Shown piece by piece: positions 20,619-28,639 of a stretch of 64,000 nucleotides of DNA. Both the position numbers and the translations under genes were made by a program. The notes beneath the pieces are model-generated. The model saw nothing but the letters and a program-made list of their open reading frames with translations, did no database searches and was not told where the DNA came from. The stretch spans positions 1 to 64,000 of the forward strand of contig JBBQZQ010000009.1 of assembly GCA_038207565.1 (NCBI GenBank), given 5' to 3'. The DNA is from JALZAI01 sp038207565 (GTDB taxonomy: Bacteria; Actinomycetota; Actinomycetes; Mycobacteriales; Jatrophihabitantaceae). Position 1 is the stretch's first letter; each line of letters opens with the position of its first letter.

Positions 20619-21995
20619 ATGACAACCGGGACCGTCCTCGATCGCACCCACCTGCTGACCCTGCTCGCGCGCGAGCGGGCGATGTTCGCCGAGACGCACC
20701 CGCGGTCACTGGGGGCCTACCGCGACGCGCAGGCATCCTTGTTCGGCGGTGTTCCGATGACCTGGATGAACAAGGCGGCAGGCGGTTTCCCGCTCTACGT
20801 GGTATCAGCGCGGGGCGCGCACGTCAGCGACCTCGACGGCCAGGACTACATCGACTTCGCACTCGGCGACACCGGCGCGATGGCCGGTCACTCCCCCGGG
20901 CCGACCGTCGACGCAGTGCGGTACCGAATCGAGGACCTCGGCGGGATTACCACGATGATGCCGACGACCGACGCGGCTTGGGTCGGTACGGAACTCACCC
21001 GCCGGTTCGGTCTGGCACGCTGGAGCTTCACCTTGACGGCGACCGACGCGAACCGCTGGGCGATCCGCCTCGCCCGCGCCGTGACCGGGCGGCCCAAGAT
21101 TCTGGTCGACTCGTACTGCTACCACGGCAGTGTGGACGAGGTGCTGGTGAAGGTGGCCACGGACGGGCGGCAGGTGATCCGCGAGGGCAATGTCGGCGCG
21201 CCGGTCGACCCGACGACGACCACGCGCGTGGTCGAGTTCAACGACCTCGACGCACTGGAGCGCGAGCTGTCCTACGGCGACGTCGCGTGCGTGCTCATGG
21301 AGCCGGCCCTCACCAACATCGGCATCGTCCTACCCGAACCGGGCTACCTTGCCGGCGTTCGCGAACTGACCGCCAGGACCGGCACGTTGCTGATCAACGA
21401 CGAGACGCACACCCTGTCGGCCGGCCCGGGCGGCGCCACGCAGGCGTGGTCACTCGAGCCGGACGCGGTCACGCTCGGCAAGGCGATCGGCGGTGGCGTC
21501 CCGTGCGGCGCGTACGGGCTCTCGGCCGACCTGAGCGAGCGGATCGAGGCGATGACCGACCTGGATCTCGTCGACATGGGCGGCGTCGGCGGGACGCTCG
21601 CCGGCAACCCGATGTCGGTGGCCGCGATGCGCGCGACCCTGTCCGAGGTGCTGACCGACGACGTATGGGGGCCGATGACGGCGCTGGCCGACCGGTTCGG
21701 CGACGCCGTCGAGAAGGTCATCGCCCAGCACCAGCTGCCGTGGTCGGTCAGCCGGCTCGGTGCCCGCGTCGAGTACCGCTTCTGCGCTCCGGCACCGCGC
21801 ACGGGCGGTGAGTCAGCAGCCGCTGCGGACGCCGACCTCGAGGACTACCTGCACGCCTACCTCGGCAACCGCGGGGTGCTGATGACGCCGTTTCACAACA
21901 TGGCGCTGATGTGCCCTGCCACGACGGAGGCCGACGTCGACCGGCACACCGAACTGTTCAGCGCGGCGGTCGACGACCTCGTCGGCGCCCGCTGA
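20619..21995 (+). CDS. class III aminotransferase (glutamate-1-semialdehyde aminomutase-like)
   Basis: The 458-residue product is a PLP fold-type I, class III transaminase. The cofactor lysine lies in TLGKAIGGGVPCGAYG, and the pyridine-nitrogen aspartate in LLINDETHTL. The segment TATDANRWAIRLARAVTGRPK replaces the usual S-G-(S/T)-E-A box, and DSYCYHGSVDE follows. It resembles glutamate-1-semialdehyde 2,1-aminomutase but lies away from any heme genes, and the altered box argues against HemL function. The amino donor is unknown. ATG 20619 is the start. It is convergent with thyX, 12 bp apart. Confidence 0.85.
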   Translation: MTTGTVLDRTHLLTLLARERAMFAETHPRSLGAYRDAQASLFGGVPMTWMNKAAGGFPLYVVSARGAHVSDLDGQDYIDFALGDTGAMAGHSPGPTVDAVRYRIEDLGGITTMMPTTDAAWVGTELTRRFGLARWSFTLTATDANRWAIRLARAVTGRPKILVDSYCYHGSVDEVLVKVATDGRQVIREGNVGAPVDPTTTTRVVEFNDLDALERELSYGDVACVLMEPALTNIGIVLPEPGYLAGVRELTARTGTLLINDETHTLSAGPGGATQAWSLEPDAVTLGKAIGGGVPCGAYGLSADLSERIEAMTDLDLVDMGGVGGTLAGNPMSVAAMRATLSEVLTDDVWGPMTALADRFGDAVEKVIAQHQLPWSVSRLGARVEYRFCAPAPRTGGESAAAADADLEDYLHAYLGNRGVLMTPFHNMALMCPATTEADVDRHTELFSAAVDDLVGAR

Positions 21996-22007
21996 CGAGG
22001 TCGGCGC

Positions 22008-22760
22008 TCAGCCCTCCGACACGTACGGGCTGGACGCGACCTCGGTGCCGTCGGGCAGTGCGGTCACCTCGAAGTCGGCGAACACGTTGGGGGCGATGCG
22101 CAGCAGCTCGTGCAGACACGCCACTGCGAGCCCGCGGATCTCCACATCGGCGTGCTCGGACGCCCGCATCGCGACGAAGTGCCGCCAGGCGCGGTAGTTG
22201 CCGGTGATCACGACGCGCGTCTCGGTCGCATTTGGCAGCACCGCCCGCGCCGCCTGGCGCGCCTGCGTGCGCCGCAGCGTTGCCTGCGGCGATCCCGCGA
22301 AGCGCTGCTCGAGACCGTCGAGCAGCCCGGCGTACGCAGCGGATGCCGCCTCCGTCGCAGCAACGAAGCGGGCGTGCAGCTCGGGGTCGTCGGCAATCAC
22401 GTCCGGCTCGATCTGCACCGCGTCGCGTTCGGGAACGTAGCGCTGCGACAGCTGGGAGAAGCTGAAGTGCCGATGCCGCACCAGCTCGTGGGTCAGCGAG
22501 CGCGAAACACCGCGGATGTAGAGGGTGACCGTCCCGTGCTCGAGCACGGAAAGGTGACCCACCTCGAGGATGTGGCGCAGATAGGTGGCATTCGTCGCGG
22601 TCGCCGGGTTCGGCTTCGCCCAGGACTCGTAGCACGCCCGGCCGGCGAACTCGGCAAGCGCCTGGCCGCCGTCGGCATCGGTCGTCCAGGCAATGTCGGC
22701 AGGCGCGGCGAACTGCGTCCACGCGACGGCCTCGACCCGCATCGCCTCGGCAACCCGCAT
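22008..22760 (-). CDS. thyX: FAD-dependent thymidylate synthase ThyX
   Basis: ThyX makes dTMP from dUMP with methylene-tetrahydrofolate and NAD(P)H through FAD. The 250-residue product carries the ThyX motif RHRHFSFSQLSQR at residues 95-107, and the folate/FAD region YLRHILEVGHLSVLEHGTVT. Met1 (22760) and Met7 (22742) are both possible starts. It lies near dapA in the same orientation, as in M. tuberculosis (Rv2753c-Rv2754c), but here the aminotransferase gene is placed between them. Confidence 0.96.
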   Translation of the reverse strand: MRVAEAMRVEAVAWTQFAAPADIAWTTDADGGQALAEFAGRACYESWAKPNPATATNATYLRHILEVGHLSVLEHGTVTLYIRGVSRSLTHELVRHRHFSFSQLSQRYVPERDAVQIEPDVIADDPELHARFVAATEAASAAYAGLLDGLEQRFAGSPQATLRRTQARQAARAVLPNATETRVVITGNYRAWRHFVAMRASEHADVEIRGLAVACLHELLRIAPNVFADFEVTALPDGTEVASSPYVSEG

Positions 22761-22872
22761 CGCGCCAGGCTAACGGCCAACCTTGTGCTGTTGCGGGCGG
22801 CGTCGTGAACCTGCTCAATTCCTGGCGCCGCGAACGCGAGGGCGTCGATCAGCCTGGACGAGGTGCGTCAAC

Positions 22873-22998
22873 AACGGTTCCGGACGGGTCTCCTCGGACC
22901 TGCCGATCGAACGGGATCGCACCGGTTCCGGACGCGCGATCAGCCTGCGGGCCCGCACCGGCAGCGGGGACATCCACCTGTTGCGCGCCGCGGCCTGA
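22873..22998 (+). pseudogene. remnant of a DUF4097-type beta-repeat protein
   Basis: About 42 codons ending in TGA at 22996-22998 read GSGRVSSDLPIE then GSGRAISLRARTGSGDIHLLRA, which is the C-terminal pattern of DUF4097 proteins. No matching upstream portion exists in any frame back to the thyX start, so only the 3' end remains. It is a truncated leftover, not a working gene. Confidence 0.45.
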
Positions 22999-23004
22999 CC
23001 GGGT

Positions 23005-24243
23005 TCAAGTCCCGAGCGCGGCGGCGAGGTCGCCGGCGAGGTCGCCGCGCGGGACCACGGCAACCCCGTTCAGTCCCAGCCAGCCTGCCGTGACGGCGAG
23101 TTCTGCGGCGAGCTCGGGGGCGACCTCGCTCGCCAGGTGCCCCGGTTCGAGGAAGGCGCTCTGCACGCGGAGCACCTTGGCCTGGCGATCAGCCTTGAGA
23201 TCGACCCTCGCAACGAGCGAATCGCCGAGCAGGAACGGCAGGACGTAGTAGCCGTAGATGCGCTGGGCGGCCGGTGTGTAGATCTCGATGCGGTAGCGAA
23301 AGTTCCAGATGCGTTCGGTGCGCTCGCGAAACCACACCAGCGAGTCGAACGGCGAGAGCAGTGCCCGGGCGTTCACGCGACGTGGCTGCCGGGCCTCGTG
23401 CCAGAGGTATGCGGGCGCACCCCACCCGGCGACATCGACGGGGAGAAGTTCCCCGGAGTCCACCAGTTCGGCAACCCGCGACTTAGATACGGCGTGCGAG
23501 AGCCGGAAATAGTCACGCAGGTCGGGCTCGGTCGCCACCCCGAGGGCCCGCGCCGACACACGGATCAGGTCGCGGGTCGCGTCCTCGGGTGAGGGCGTCG
23601 GGACGGCGAGCACCTCGACCGGGAGCACCCGCTCGGGCACGTCGTACAGCCGCTCGAAATTTACCCGCCGTGCCGCGGTCACCTCCCCCGCGTAGAACAG
23701 GTACTCCAGCGCGATCTTGCCGTCATGCCAGTTCCACATGTGTCCTGGGCGCGGCGCCTGGCGAGGGATGCCGGTGTCGCTCGCGCGGATCGGCCCGTGC
23801 TCGGCTACGAGCTGCCGAACGACCGCGAGCAGCTCCGGCTGCTCTCGGGCGAAGCGTTTGATGACCGGCCACGGATCCGTCTGCGCACGCGCCATCCTCC
23901 AGCGCAACATCGGCTGCAGTTCGACGGGCACCAGAGATGCCTCATGCGCCCAGTACTCGAACAGCTCGCGCCGTATCGGCCCGGCCGTGTGTGCAGTCAG
24001 CGAATCAAGCAGTGCGTGCGAGTACGGGCCGAGCCGGGCGAAAATGGGCAGATAGTGGGTGCGGGAGAAGACATTCACCGAGTCGATCTGCAGCAGCCCG
24101 ATACGCGACAGCACCCGGCGGATGTGCCGGGCGTCCACCCGGCCGCTCGGGCGCGGATCGAGAAAACCCTGCGCCGCCAACGCGATCCGCCGGGCCTGCA
24201 TCGCGGTCAGCCGATCGACCGGTGCGGGTGGGGGTGCGGGCAC
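23005..24243 (-). CDS. YcaQ/AlkX-type winged-helix DNA glycosylase
   Basis: The 412-residue product belongs to the winged-helix DNA-binding family (HTH_42) that includes the interstrand-crosslink glycosylase YcaQ. The catalytic Q-x-D element is visible as LLQIDSVNVFSRTHYLPIF near residues 50-70. The conserved FEYWAHEASLVP and SPFDSLVWFRERTERIW are also present. Unhooking of alkyl crosslinks is inferred from the family. ATG 24243 is the start. It diverges from the DedA gene. The 3' end abuts the DUF4097 remnant. Confidence 0.88.
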   Translation of the reverse strand: MPAPPPAPVDRLTAMQARRIALAAQGFLDPRPSGRVDARHIRRVLSRIGLLQIDSVNVFSRTHYLPIFARLGPYSHALLDSLTAHTAGPIRRELFEYWAHEASLVPVELQPMLRWRMARAQTDPWPVIKRFAREQPELLAVVRQLVAEHGPIRASDTGIPRQAPRPGHMWNWHDGKIALEYLFYAGEVTAARRVNFERLYDVPERVLPVEVLAVPTPSPEDATRDLIRVSARALGVATEPDLRDYFRLSHAVSKSRVAELVDSGELLPVDVAGWGAPAYLWHEARQPRRVNARALLSPFDSLVWFRERTERIWNFRYRIEIYTPAAQRIYGYYVLPFLLGDSLVARVDLKADRQAKVLRVQSAFLEPGHLASEVAPELAAELAVTAGWLGLNGVAVVPRGDLAGDLAAALGT

Positions 24244-24318
24244 GCCACGACCCTAGGCCTCAGCTCAGACATGCCCGATCCACGCCGCGGGCGCACCGGG
24301 CCGTGACACCATGAGCCG

Positions 24319-24975
24319 ATGTTCGAGAACCTGGTCGAGTCGATCGGAAACGCGGTCGGCGCCTGGCTCTACCTCATCGCCGGCGGGTTGTGCTTCGCCG
24401 AGGCCGCGATCCTGGTCGGGATGGTGCTGCCCGGCGAGACCGCATTGCTGGTGGCCGGTGTCTTCGCCGCACACGGGAAGCTCAACCTGGTGGTCATGAT
24501 CATTGTGGCCTTCGTGTCTGCGGTCGCCGGCGACTCCGTCGGGTTCGAGTTCGGCAAGAAGTTCGGGCCGTCGCTGCGCGGTTCCCGGCTGGGACGTTGG
24601 GTCGGCGAACACCGCTGGGCGACGGTCGACGGGTTCCTGCACCGCCACGGCGGCAAGGCCGTGCTGTTCGGCCGCCTCACCGCGCTGCTGCGTGCGTTGG
24701 TCCCGTCGATGGCGGGCATGAGCGGGATGAAGTACCGCACCTTCATCGTGTGGAATGTGATCGGCGCCCTCATCTGGGCACCCGGCTGTGTCCTTCTCGG
24801 CTACGGATTTTCCAAGTCGCTGGACGTCGTCGGCAGCGTGCTCACCTGGGCGCCGCTCGCGATCGTCGCGGTCGTGATCATCGTCGCGGTCGTTCTGCGA
24901 GTGCGCCGTAGCCGCCTCGAAGGCGCTGAGGCCGAGGCATACGCCGACTCCGACGCTGCGGCCTCGGACGTCTGA
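24319..24975 (+). CDS. DedA family membrane protein
   Basis: The 218-residue product is a DedA/SNARE-associated integral membrane protein. It has the family glycine-rich segments EAAILVGMVLPGETALLVAG and GDSVGFEFGKKFGPSLRG, then FLHRHGGKAVLFGRLTALLRALVPSMAG with the conserved arginine, and about five membrane helices. DedA proteins support membrane homeostasis and undecaprenyl-phosphate or phospholipid translocation. ATG 24319 is the start. Confidence 0.92.
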   Translation: MFENLVESIGNAVGAWLYLIAGGLCFAEAAILVGMVLPGETALLVAGVFAAHGKLNLVVMIIVAFVSAVAGDSVGFEFGKKFGPSLRGSRLGRWVGEHRWATVDGFLHRHGGKAVLFGRLTALLRALVPSMAGMSGMKYRTFIVWNVIGALIWAPGCVLLGYGFSKSLDVVGSVLTWAPLAIVAVVIIVAVVLRVRRSRLEGAEAEAYADSDAAASDV

Positions 24976-25181
24976 CGCCCGAGCGTCCGGGCCAGCCACC
25001 TATTCGTCCCGGGTGCGCGCGGGCACACCTTCTACCTCGGTTTGGGTGCGTACTTCGCCACACCACGTTCGGCACGCTGGGCGACGGATCACTCGGTAAG
25101 CGCCTCGATACCGCCAGCCCGGCCGGGGTTTCGCTGGCGATCGGTGCGATTACTACGTCCTCGCCTGGACCCTCGGTCGCG

Positions 25182-25568
25182 GTGGACGCGCCGCCGGCCG
25201 GGCGTGGTGTTCGCGCCGTCGGATTCCTGGCTGTCGCGGTCGGCATCGCCGCGCTGCATCCGGACCTGCACAAGATCGGCACCGGCACCGCGCCGATGTT
25301 GGTCGGTGCGATTCTCTCCGCCTACGGCGCGCGCTACGACCGTCGGTTCACGACGTGGGTCTGGGCGCTCGGCGTAGGTCTGGGCGCGGTGCTGGTGCTC
25401 ACCGATCTGATCACGGGCGGCGCGACGCTCGGCATCGCGCTGATCATTGCCGGCGTCGTGCTCATCGCCGCCGGACGGGCGCTCGCGCGCGCGCTGGATG
25501 AACCGGACGACATCGTGGCCACCACACCAGGTTCGACCGTTGCGACCGGAACTCGGTTCGGCCAGTAG
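25182..25568 (+). CDS. small integral membrane protein
   Basis: A 128-residue product with three or four membrane helices (VGFLAVAVGIAALHPDL; MLVGAILSAYG; VWALGVGLGAVLVLTDLI; LGIALIIAGVVLIAAG) and a short acidic tail. I do not recognise a family. GTG 25182 starts at VDAPPAGRG. The same frame is open through the preceding 150 bp, but nothing there looks conserved, so the N terminus is uncertain. It ends 10 bp before a GNAT gene in the same direction. Confidence 0.6.
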   Translation: MDAPPAGRGVRAVGFLAVAVGIAALHPDLHKIGTGTAPMLVGAILSAYGARYDRRFTTWVWALGVGLGAVLVLTDLITGGATLGIALIIAGVVLIAAGRALARALDEPDDIVATTPGSTVATGTRFGQ

Positions 25569-25578
25569 GGTCCTCAGC

Positions 25579-26133
25579 GTGGCCGATGTGAGCGTGCGTC
25601 CCGCCCGGGCGGGAGACGTCAGCGAGATCGCACGCATCCAACTGGAGACCTGGCGCTTCGGTTACCGCGACGTCGTCCCGGCTGCGGTGCTCGACGCGTT
25701 GACGCCCGAGGTGGCGATCGCCGCATGGCGCGAGGCCGTCACCTCGCCGCCGTCGCCGAAGCATCGCGTGTTGGTCGCCGTGGAGCAGGATCGGGTCGTC
25801 GGGTTTGCTGCCATCGCCGCCGCCGACGACGGGCTTGCGGACAACGGGCTTGCCGAGGGCGCCGATGCCCAACACACCGCTCTCGTGGGGCCATTGCTCG
25901 TCGAACCGAGGTGGGGACGGCGCGGTCACGCCTCGCGACTGATGGCCGCAACGGTCGACAGCCTGCGCCAGGACGGCGTCGTCCACGCACTCGTCTGGAT
26001 CCCGGAAGCCGACACCGCGTCGCGAGAATTCCTGGTCGGCGCGGGGTGGGCCCTGGACGGCATGGCCCGGGCGCTGGACACCGGTGCGGGCGAACTGCGC
26101 GAAGTACGACTGCACACGACTCTGCCGGGCTGA
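25579..26133 (+). CDS. GNAT family N-acetyltransferase
   Basis: The 184-residue product opens VRPARAGDVSEIARIQLETWRFGYRDVVP in pieces typical of GNAT enzymes, and has the CoA-binding segment LVEPRWGRRGHASRLMAA. A short internal repeat (DDGLADNGLAEG) forms a surface loop. GTG 25579 is the start. Substrate unknown. It follows a small membrane protein by 10 bp and is convergent with a Mug-like glycosylase gene. Confidence 0.85.
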   Translation: MADVSVRPARAGDVSEIARIQLETWRFGYRDVVPAAVLDALTPEVAIAAWREAVTSPPSPKHRVLVAVEQDRVVGFAAIAAADDGLADNGLAEGADAQHTALVGPLLVEPRWGRRGHASRLMAATVDSLRQDGVVHALVWIPEADTASREFLVGAGWALDGMARALDTGAGELREVRLHTTLPG

Positions 26134-26149
26134 CGGCGCAGCACGACGG

Positions 26150-26671
26150 TCAGGATCGTTCGGCCAGTTCCAGGTGGTCGGCGAGATCGCGCCACATGGC
26201 CGCGCGCATCGGTATCGGCATCGCGTTGTTCGCACCGGACGGTCCGGGCAGCACGAACGCCGGACGCCCGCCCACCTGCCACGGTGCCGGACCGTAGCCC
26301 TTCGGCAACCGCAGCCTCGCCGCGCGGGCGAAGTTCGTGGCGGCATCCTTGCTCACGAACGCAACGGCGCCGGGACGGTAGCGACGCAGCTTTGCCAGGA
26401 GCTCCTCCAGCTCGTAGTCGACCCGGACGACCCGGCCGTTGTGCCGGGTCAGGGTCGCGTACAGGTCGGTGAGCCCGATGCCGTACGCGGGCAGGGTGTG
26501 ATCGTCTTCGGGTGTGAGTCGCGCCGGTGTCAGCCCGATCTCGTGCAGCAGCAGCCAGAAGATGTTGCCGGCTCCGCCGAAGTAGCGCTGGCGCGGTTGC
26601 CCCCCTTCGGTCGCGGCATTCCCGACGAACACGACATGTAACCCTTGCGCCAGGTGGTCGGGCAGCCTCAT
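26150..26671 (-). CDS. Mug/TDG-like uracil-DNA glycosylase family protein
   Basis: The 173-residue product has the uracil-DNA glycosylase superfamily core: beta-strand HVVFVGNAA at motif I, then RYFGGAGNIFWLLLHEIGLTP and YGIGLTDLYATLTR as in Mug, and LPGPSGANN at motif II. The usual motif I G-x-N-P-G is replaced by GNAATEGG and the motif II N-P-S-G by GPSG. It therefore belongs to a divergent Mug-type branch, and its lesion (G:U, G:T or hypoxanthine) cannot be predicted. ATG 26671 is the start. It diverges from the DUF2461 gene. Confidence 0.8.
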   Translation of the reverse strand: MRLPDHLAQGLHVVFVGNAATEGGQPRQRYFGGAGNIFWLLLHEIGLTPARLTPEDDHTLPAYGIGLTDLYATLTRHNGRVVRVDYELEELLAKLRRYRPGAVAFVSKDAATNFARAARLRLPKGYGPAPWQVGGRPAFVLPGPSGANNAMPIPMRAAMWRDLADHLELAERS

Positions 26672-26720
26672 CGTCCCAGCATGGCAAAGGCGCGGGGCGG
26701 CGACTCGATACGGTGGCTCG

Positions 26721-27347
26721 GTGAGCTTCACCGGCATCCCCGTCGCCGCGCTCGACTTCTATGAAGACCTCGAGGACGACAACACGAAGGCGTTCTGGGT
26801 CGAGCACAAGGCGATCTACGACGAGATGGTCAAGGCGCCGACCGAGGCCCTCGCCCAGGAACTCGCGAAGGAGTTCGGTACGCCGAAGTTCTTCCGCCCC
26901 TACCGCGACGTGCGCTTCGCGAAGGACAAGACGCCGTACAAGACCCACCAGGGCGTCTGGTTCGGCGAGTCGTCGATGTACTTCCAGATCGGTGCTGCCG
27001 GGCTGTTCGTCGCAGGCGGCTACTGGGAGACGTCCTCGGCGCAGGTCGACCGACTGCGTCGCGCGATCGCCGACGACGTGGCAGGTCCGGCGTTGGAGCG
27101 CGCGCTGGCGTCCGTTCGGAAGAAGGGGATGGCGATCGGTGGGCAGGAGCTGACTCGCGTGCCGTCGGGCTACCCCACGTCTCATCCCCGCGCGCACCTG
27201 CTGCGATACAAGAGCCTGACCGCTCGTCGTGAGTTGGGCTGTCCGGCCTGGCTGTCGACCCGGCGCGCGCAGAACGAGATCGCCAAGGCGTGGCGCAGCA
27301 TCATGCCGCTCGTGTCCTGGCTCGACACCCATGTCGGGCGTGGCTGA
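26721..27347 (+). CDS. DUF2461 (TIGR02453) family protein
   Basis: The 208-residue product matches the DUF2461 family: FTGIPVAALDFYEDLEDDNTKAFWVEHK near the start, then FFRPYRDVRFAKDKTPYKTHQG and the late GYPTSHPRAHLLRYKSL. The biochemical role is unknown; the proteins are soluble and widespread. GTG 26721 is the start, matching the family opening. It is convergent with the membrane protein gene upstream of dapB. Confidence 0.88.
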   Translation: MSFTGIPVAALDFYEDLEDDNTKAFWVEHKAIYDEMVKAPTEALAQELAKEFGTPKFFRPYRDVRFAKDKTPYKTHQGVWFGESSMYFQIGAAGLFVAGGYWETSSAQVDRLRRAIADDVAGPALERALASVRKKGMAIGGQELTRVPSGYPTSHPRAHLLRYKSLTARRELGCPAWLSTRRAQNEIAKAWRSIMPLVSWLDTHVGRG

Positions 27348-27407
27348 GTGCCGCGGCGCCGGCGCGGACAGCGTCGGCGGCCCGGCGCTCAGCTTCTCGT
27401 CGGCGAC

Positions 27408-27842
27408 TTACCGGGTACGTGCGATGGCCTCCCGCATCGCAGCTCGCGCCCGCTTGCGATCACCGGCGAAGTCGTAGGCGACGGCGAGCCGGTACCACAC
27501 GCGCCAGTCGGACGGATCGGTCTCGACAGCCAGCTTGCGCGCGGCGAACAGTTCGTCGGCAGCGTCGCGGTCGATGCGCCCGGCCGGAGTGCGGGGCAGC
27601 TCCGGTTCCTCGGGCACGCCCTCGTCGTCGAGCAGCGCACCCAGGCGCTGCGTCGCCATGCCGAAGCGCACCTCGGCCACGACGACCCAGACGCCGATGA
27701 GCGGCAGCACGAGGACTGCGCCGCCGAGCACTCTGAGCGACAGCGCGTCCTGCCGCACCAGGTACACACCGCGGTAACCGATCAGCACGAAGTAGGCGGT
27801 CGAAGCGAGGAGCAGGAGCGCTACCACGCGCCGGGCGCTCAT
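27408..27842 (-). CDS. membrane protein with C-terminal TPR-like helices
   Basis: The 144-residue product has two N-terminal membrane helices (VVALLLLASTAYFVLIGYRG and LRVLGGAVLVLPLIGVWVVVAEV) and a soluble tail. The tail reads like a single tetratricopeptide unit (FAARKLAVETDPSDWRVWYRLAVAYDFAGDRKRARAAMREAI). ATG 27842 is the start. It follows dapB by 16 bp on the same strand, the place taken in M. tuberculosis by the membrane protein Rv2772c. Function unknown. Confidence 0.75.
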   Translation of the reverse strand: MSARRVVALLLLASTAYFVLIGYRGVYLVRQDALSLRVLGGAVLVLPLIGVWVVVAEVRFGMATQRLGALLDDEGVPEEPELPRTPAGRIDRDAADELFAARKLAVETDPSDWRVWYRLAVAYDFAGDRKRARAAMREAIARTR

Positions 27843-27858
27843 CTCTGCGGGGGCGCGC

Positions 27859-28611
27859 TCACAGCCCGAGCAGCGAGTCGATACCCACCGTGAGACCGGG
27901 ACGCGACGCGATCGAGCGTGCAGCGAGCAACACGCCGGGCATGAAGGAAGAACGGTGCAACGAGTCGTGCCGGATGGTGAGCGTCTCGCCCTCGGCGCCG
28001 AACACGATCTCCTGGTGGGCGACCATGCCGGCGACGCGCATGGCGTGTACGCGCACCCCGTCAACGTCGGCGCCGCGAGCTCCGTCGAGCGAGTGCGCGG
28101 TCGCGTCCGGGATCGGTGCACACCTCGCCTCGGCACGCGCGGCAGCGATCAGCTGTGCGGTCCGTACGGCCGTGCCGCTCGGCGCGTCGATCTTGCCGGG
28201 GTGATGCAGCTCGACGACCTCGGCGGAGTCGTAGAAGCGCGCGGCGAGTTCGGCGAACTTCATCGAGAGCACGGCGCCGACGCCGAAATTCGGCGCGATG
28301 AGCACACCAACCTCGCGATGGTCCTCGAGCCAGGAACGGATCGTGTCGAAACGTTCGGGGGTGAACCCGGTCGTGCCGACGACGGCGTGGATACCGTGCT
28401 CGATCGCGAACCGGACGTTGTCCATGACGACGTCGGGCTGGGTGAAATCGATGAGCACGTGTGTGCCGGCATCAACGACGCTGGACAGATCATCGCCGAC
28501 GTCGACGGTCGCGACCAGCTCGAGGTCTGGCGCGGCATCGATTACCTGGCACACCTGTTGGCCCATCCGGCCCCGTGCCCCGAGCACGCCGATGCGTCCC
28601 GGCTGGGTCAT
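27859..28611 (-). CDS. dapB: 4-hydroxy-tetrahydrodipicolinate reductase DapB
   Basis: DapB reduces the DapA product with NAD(P)H in lysine and diaminopimelate synthesis. The 250-residue product has the nucleotide-binding GARGRMGQ near residue 10 and the substrate signature ELHHPGKIDAPSGTA. ATG 28611 is the start. It follows the M16 protease gene by 28 bp and is followed by the small membrane protein, so the three probably form one unit. Confidence 0.97.
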   Translation of the reverse strand: MTQPGRIGVLGARGRMGQQVCQVIDAAPDLELVATVDVGDDLSSVVDAGTHVLIDFTQPDVVMDNVRFAIEHGIHAVVGTTGFTPERFDTIRSWLEDHREVGVLIAPNFGVGAVLSMKFAELAARFYDSAEVVELHHPGKIDAPSGTAVRTAQLIAAARAEARCAPIPDATAHSLDGARGADVDGVRVHAMRVAGMVAHQEIVFGAEGETLTIRHDSLHRSSFMPGVLLAARSIASRPGLTVGIDSLLGL

Positions 28612-28639
28612 CGTGGCCCCTTCTCGAACGAGCGACCGG

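Noticed and set aside
22994..23013. T-arm-like sequence cgggttcaagtcccg, suggesting a tRNA or an att site
   Set aside because: No acceptor, D or anticodon arm can be folded around it; it is the 3' end of the ycaQ gene and chance similarity.
25020..25181. Open frame before the small membrane protein as an N-terminal extension or decayed gene
   Set aside because: No recognisable similarity or good start; too weak to call.
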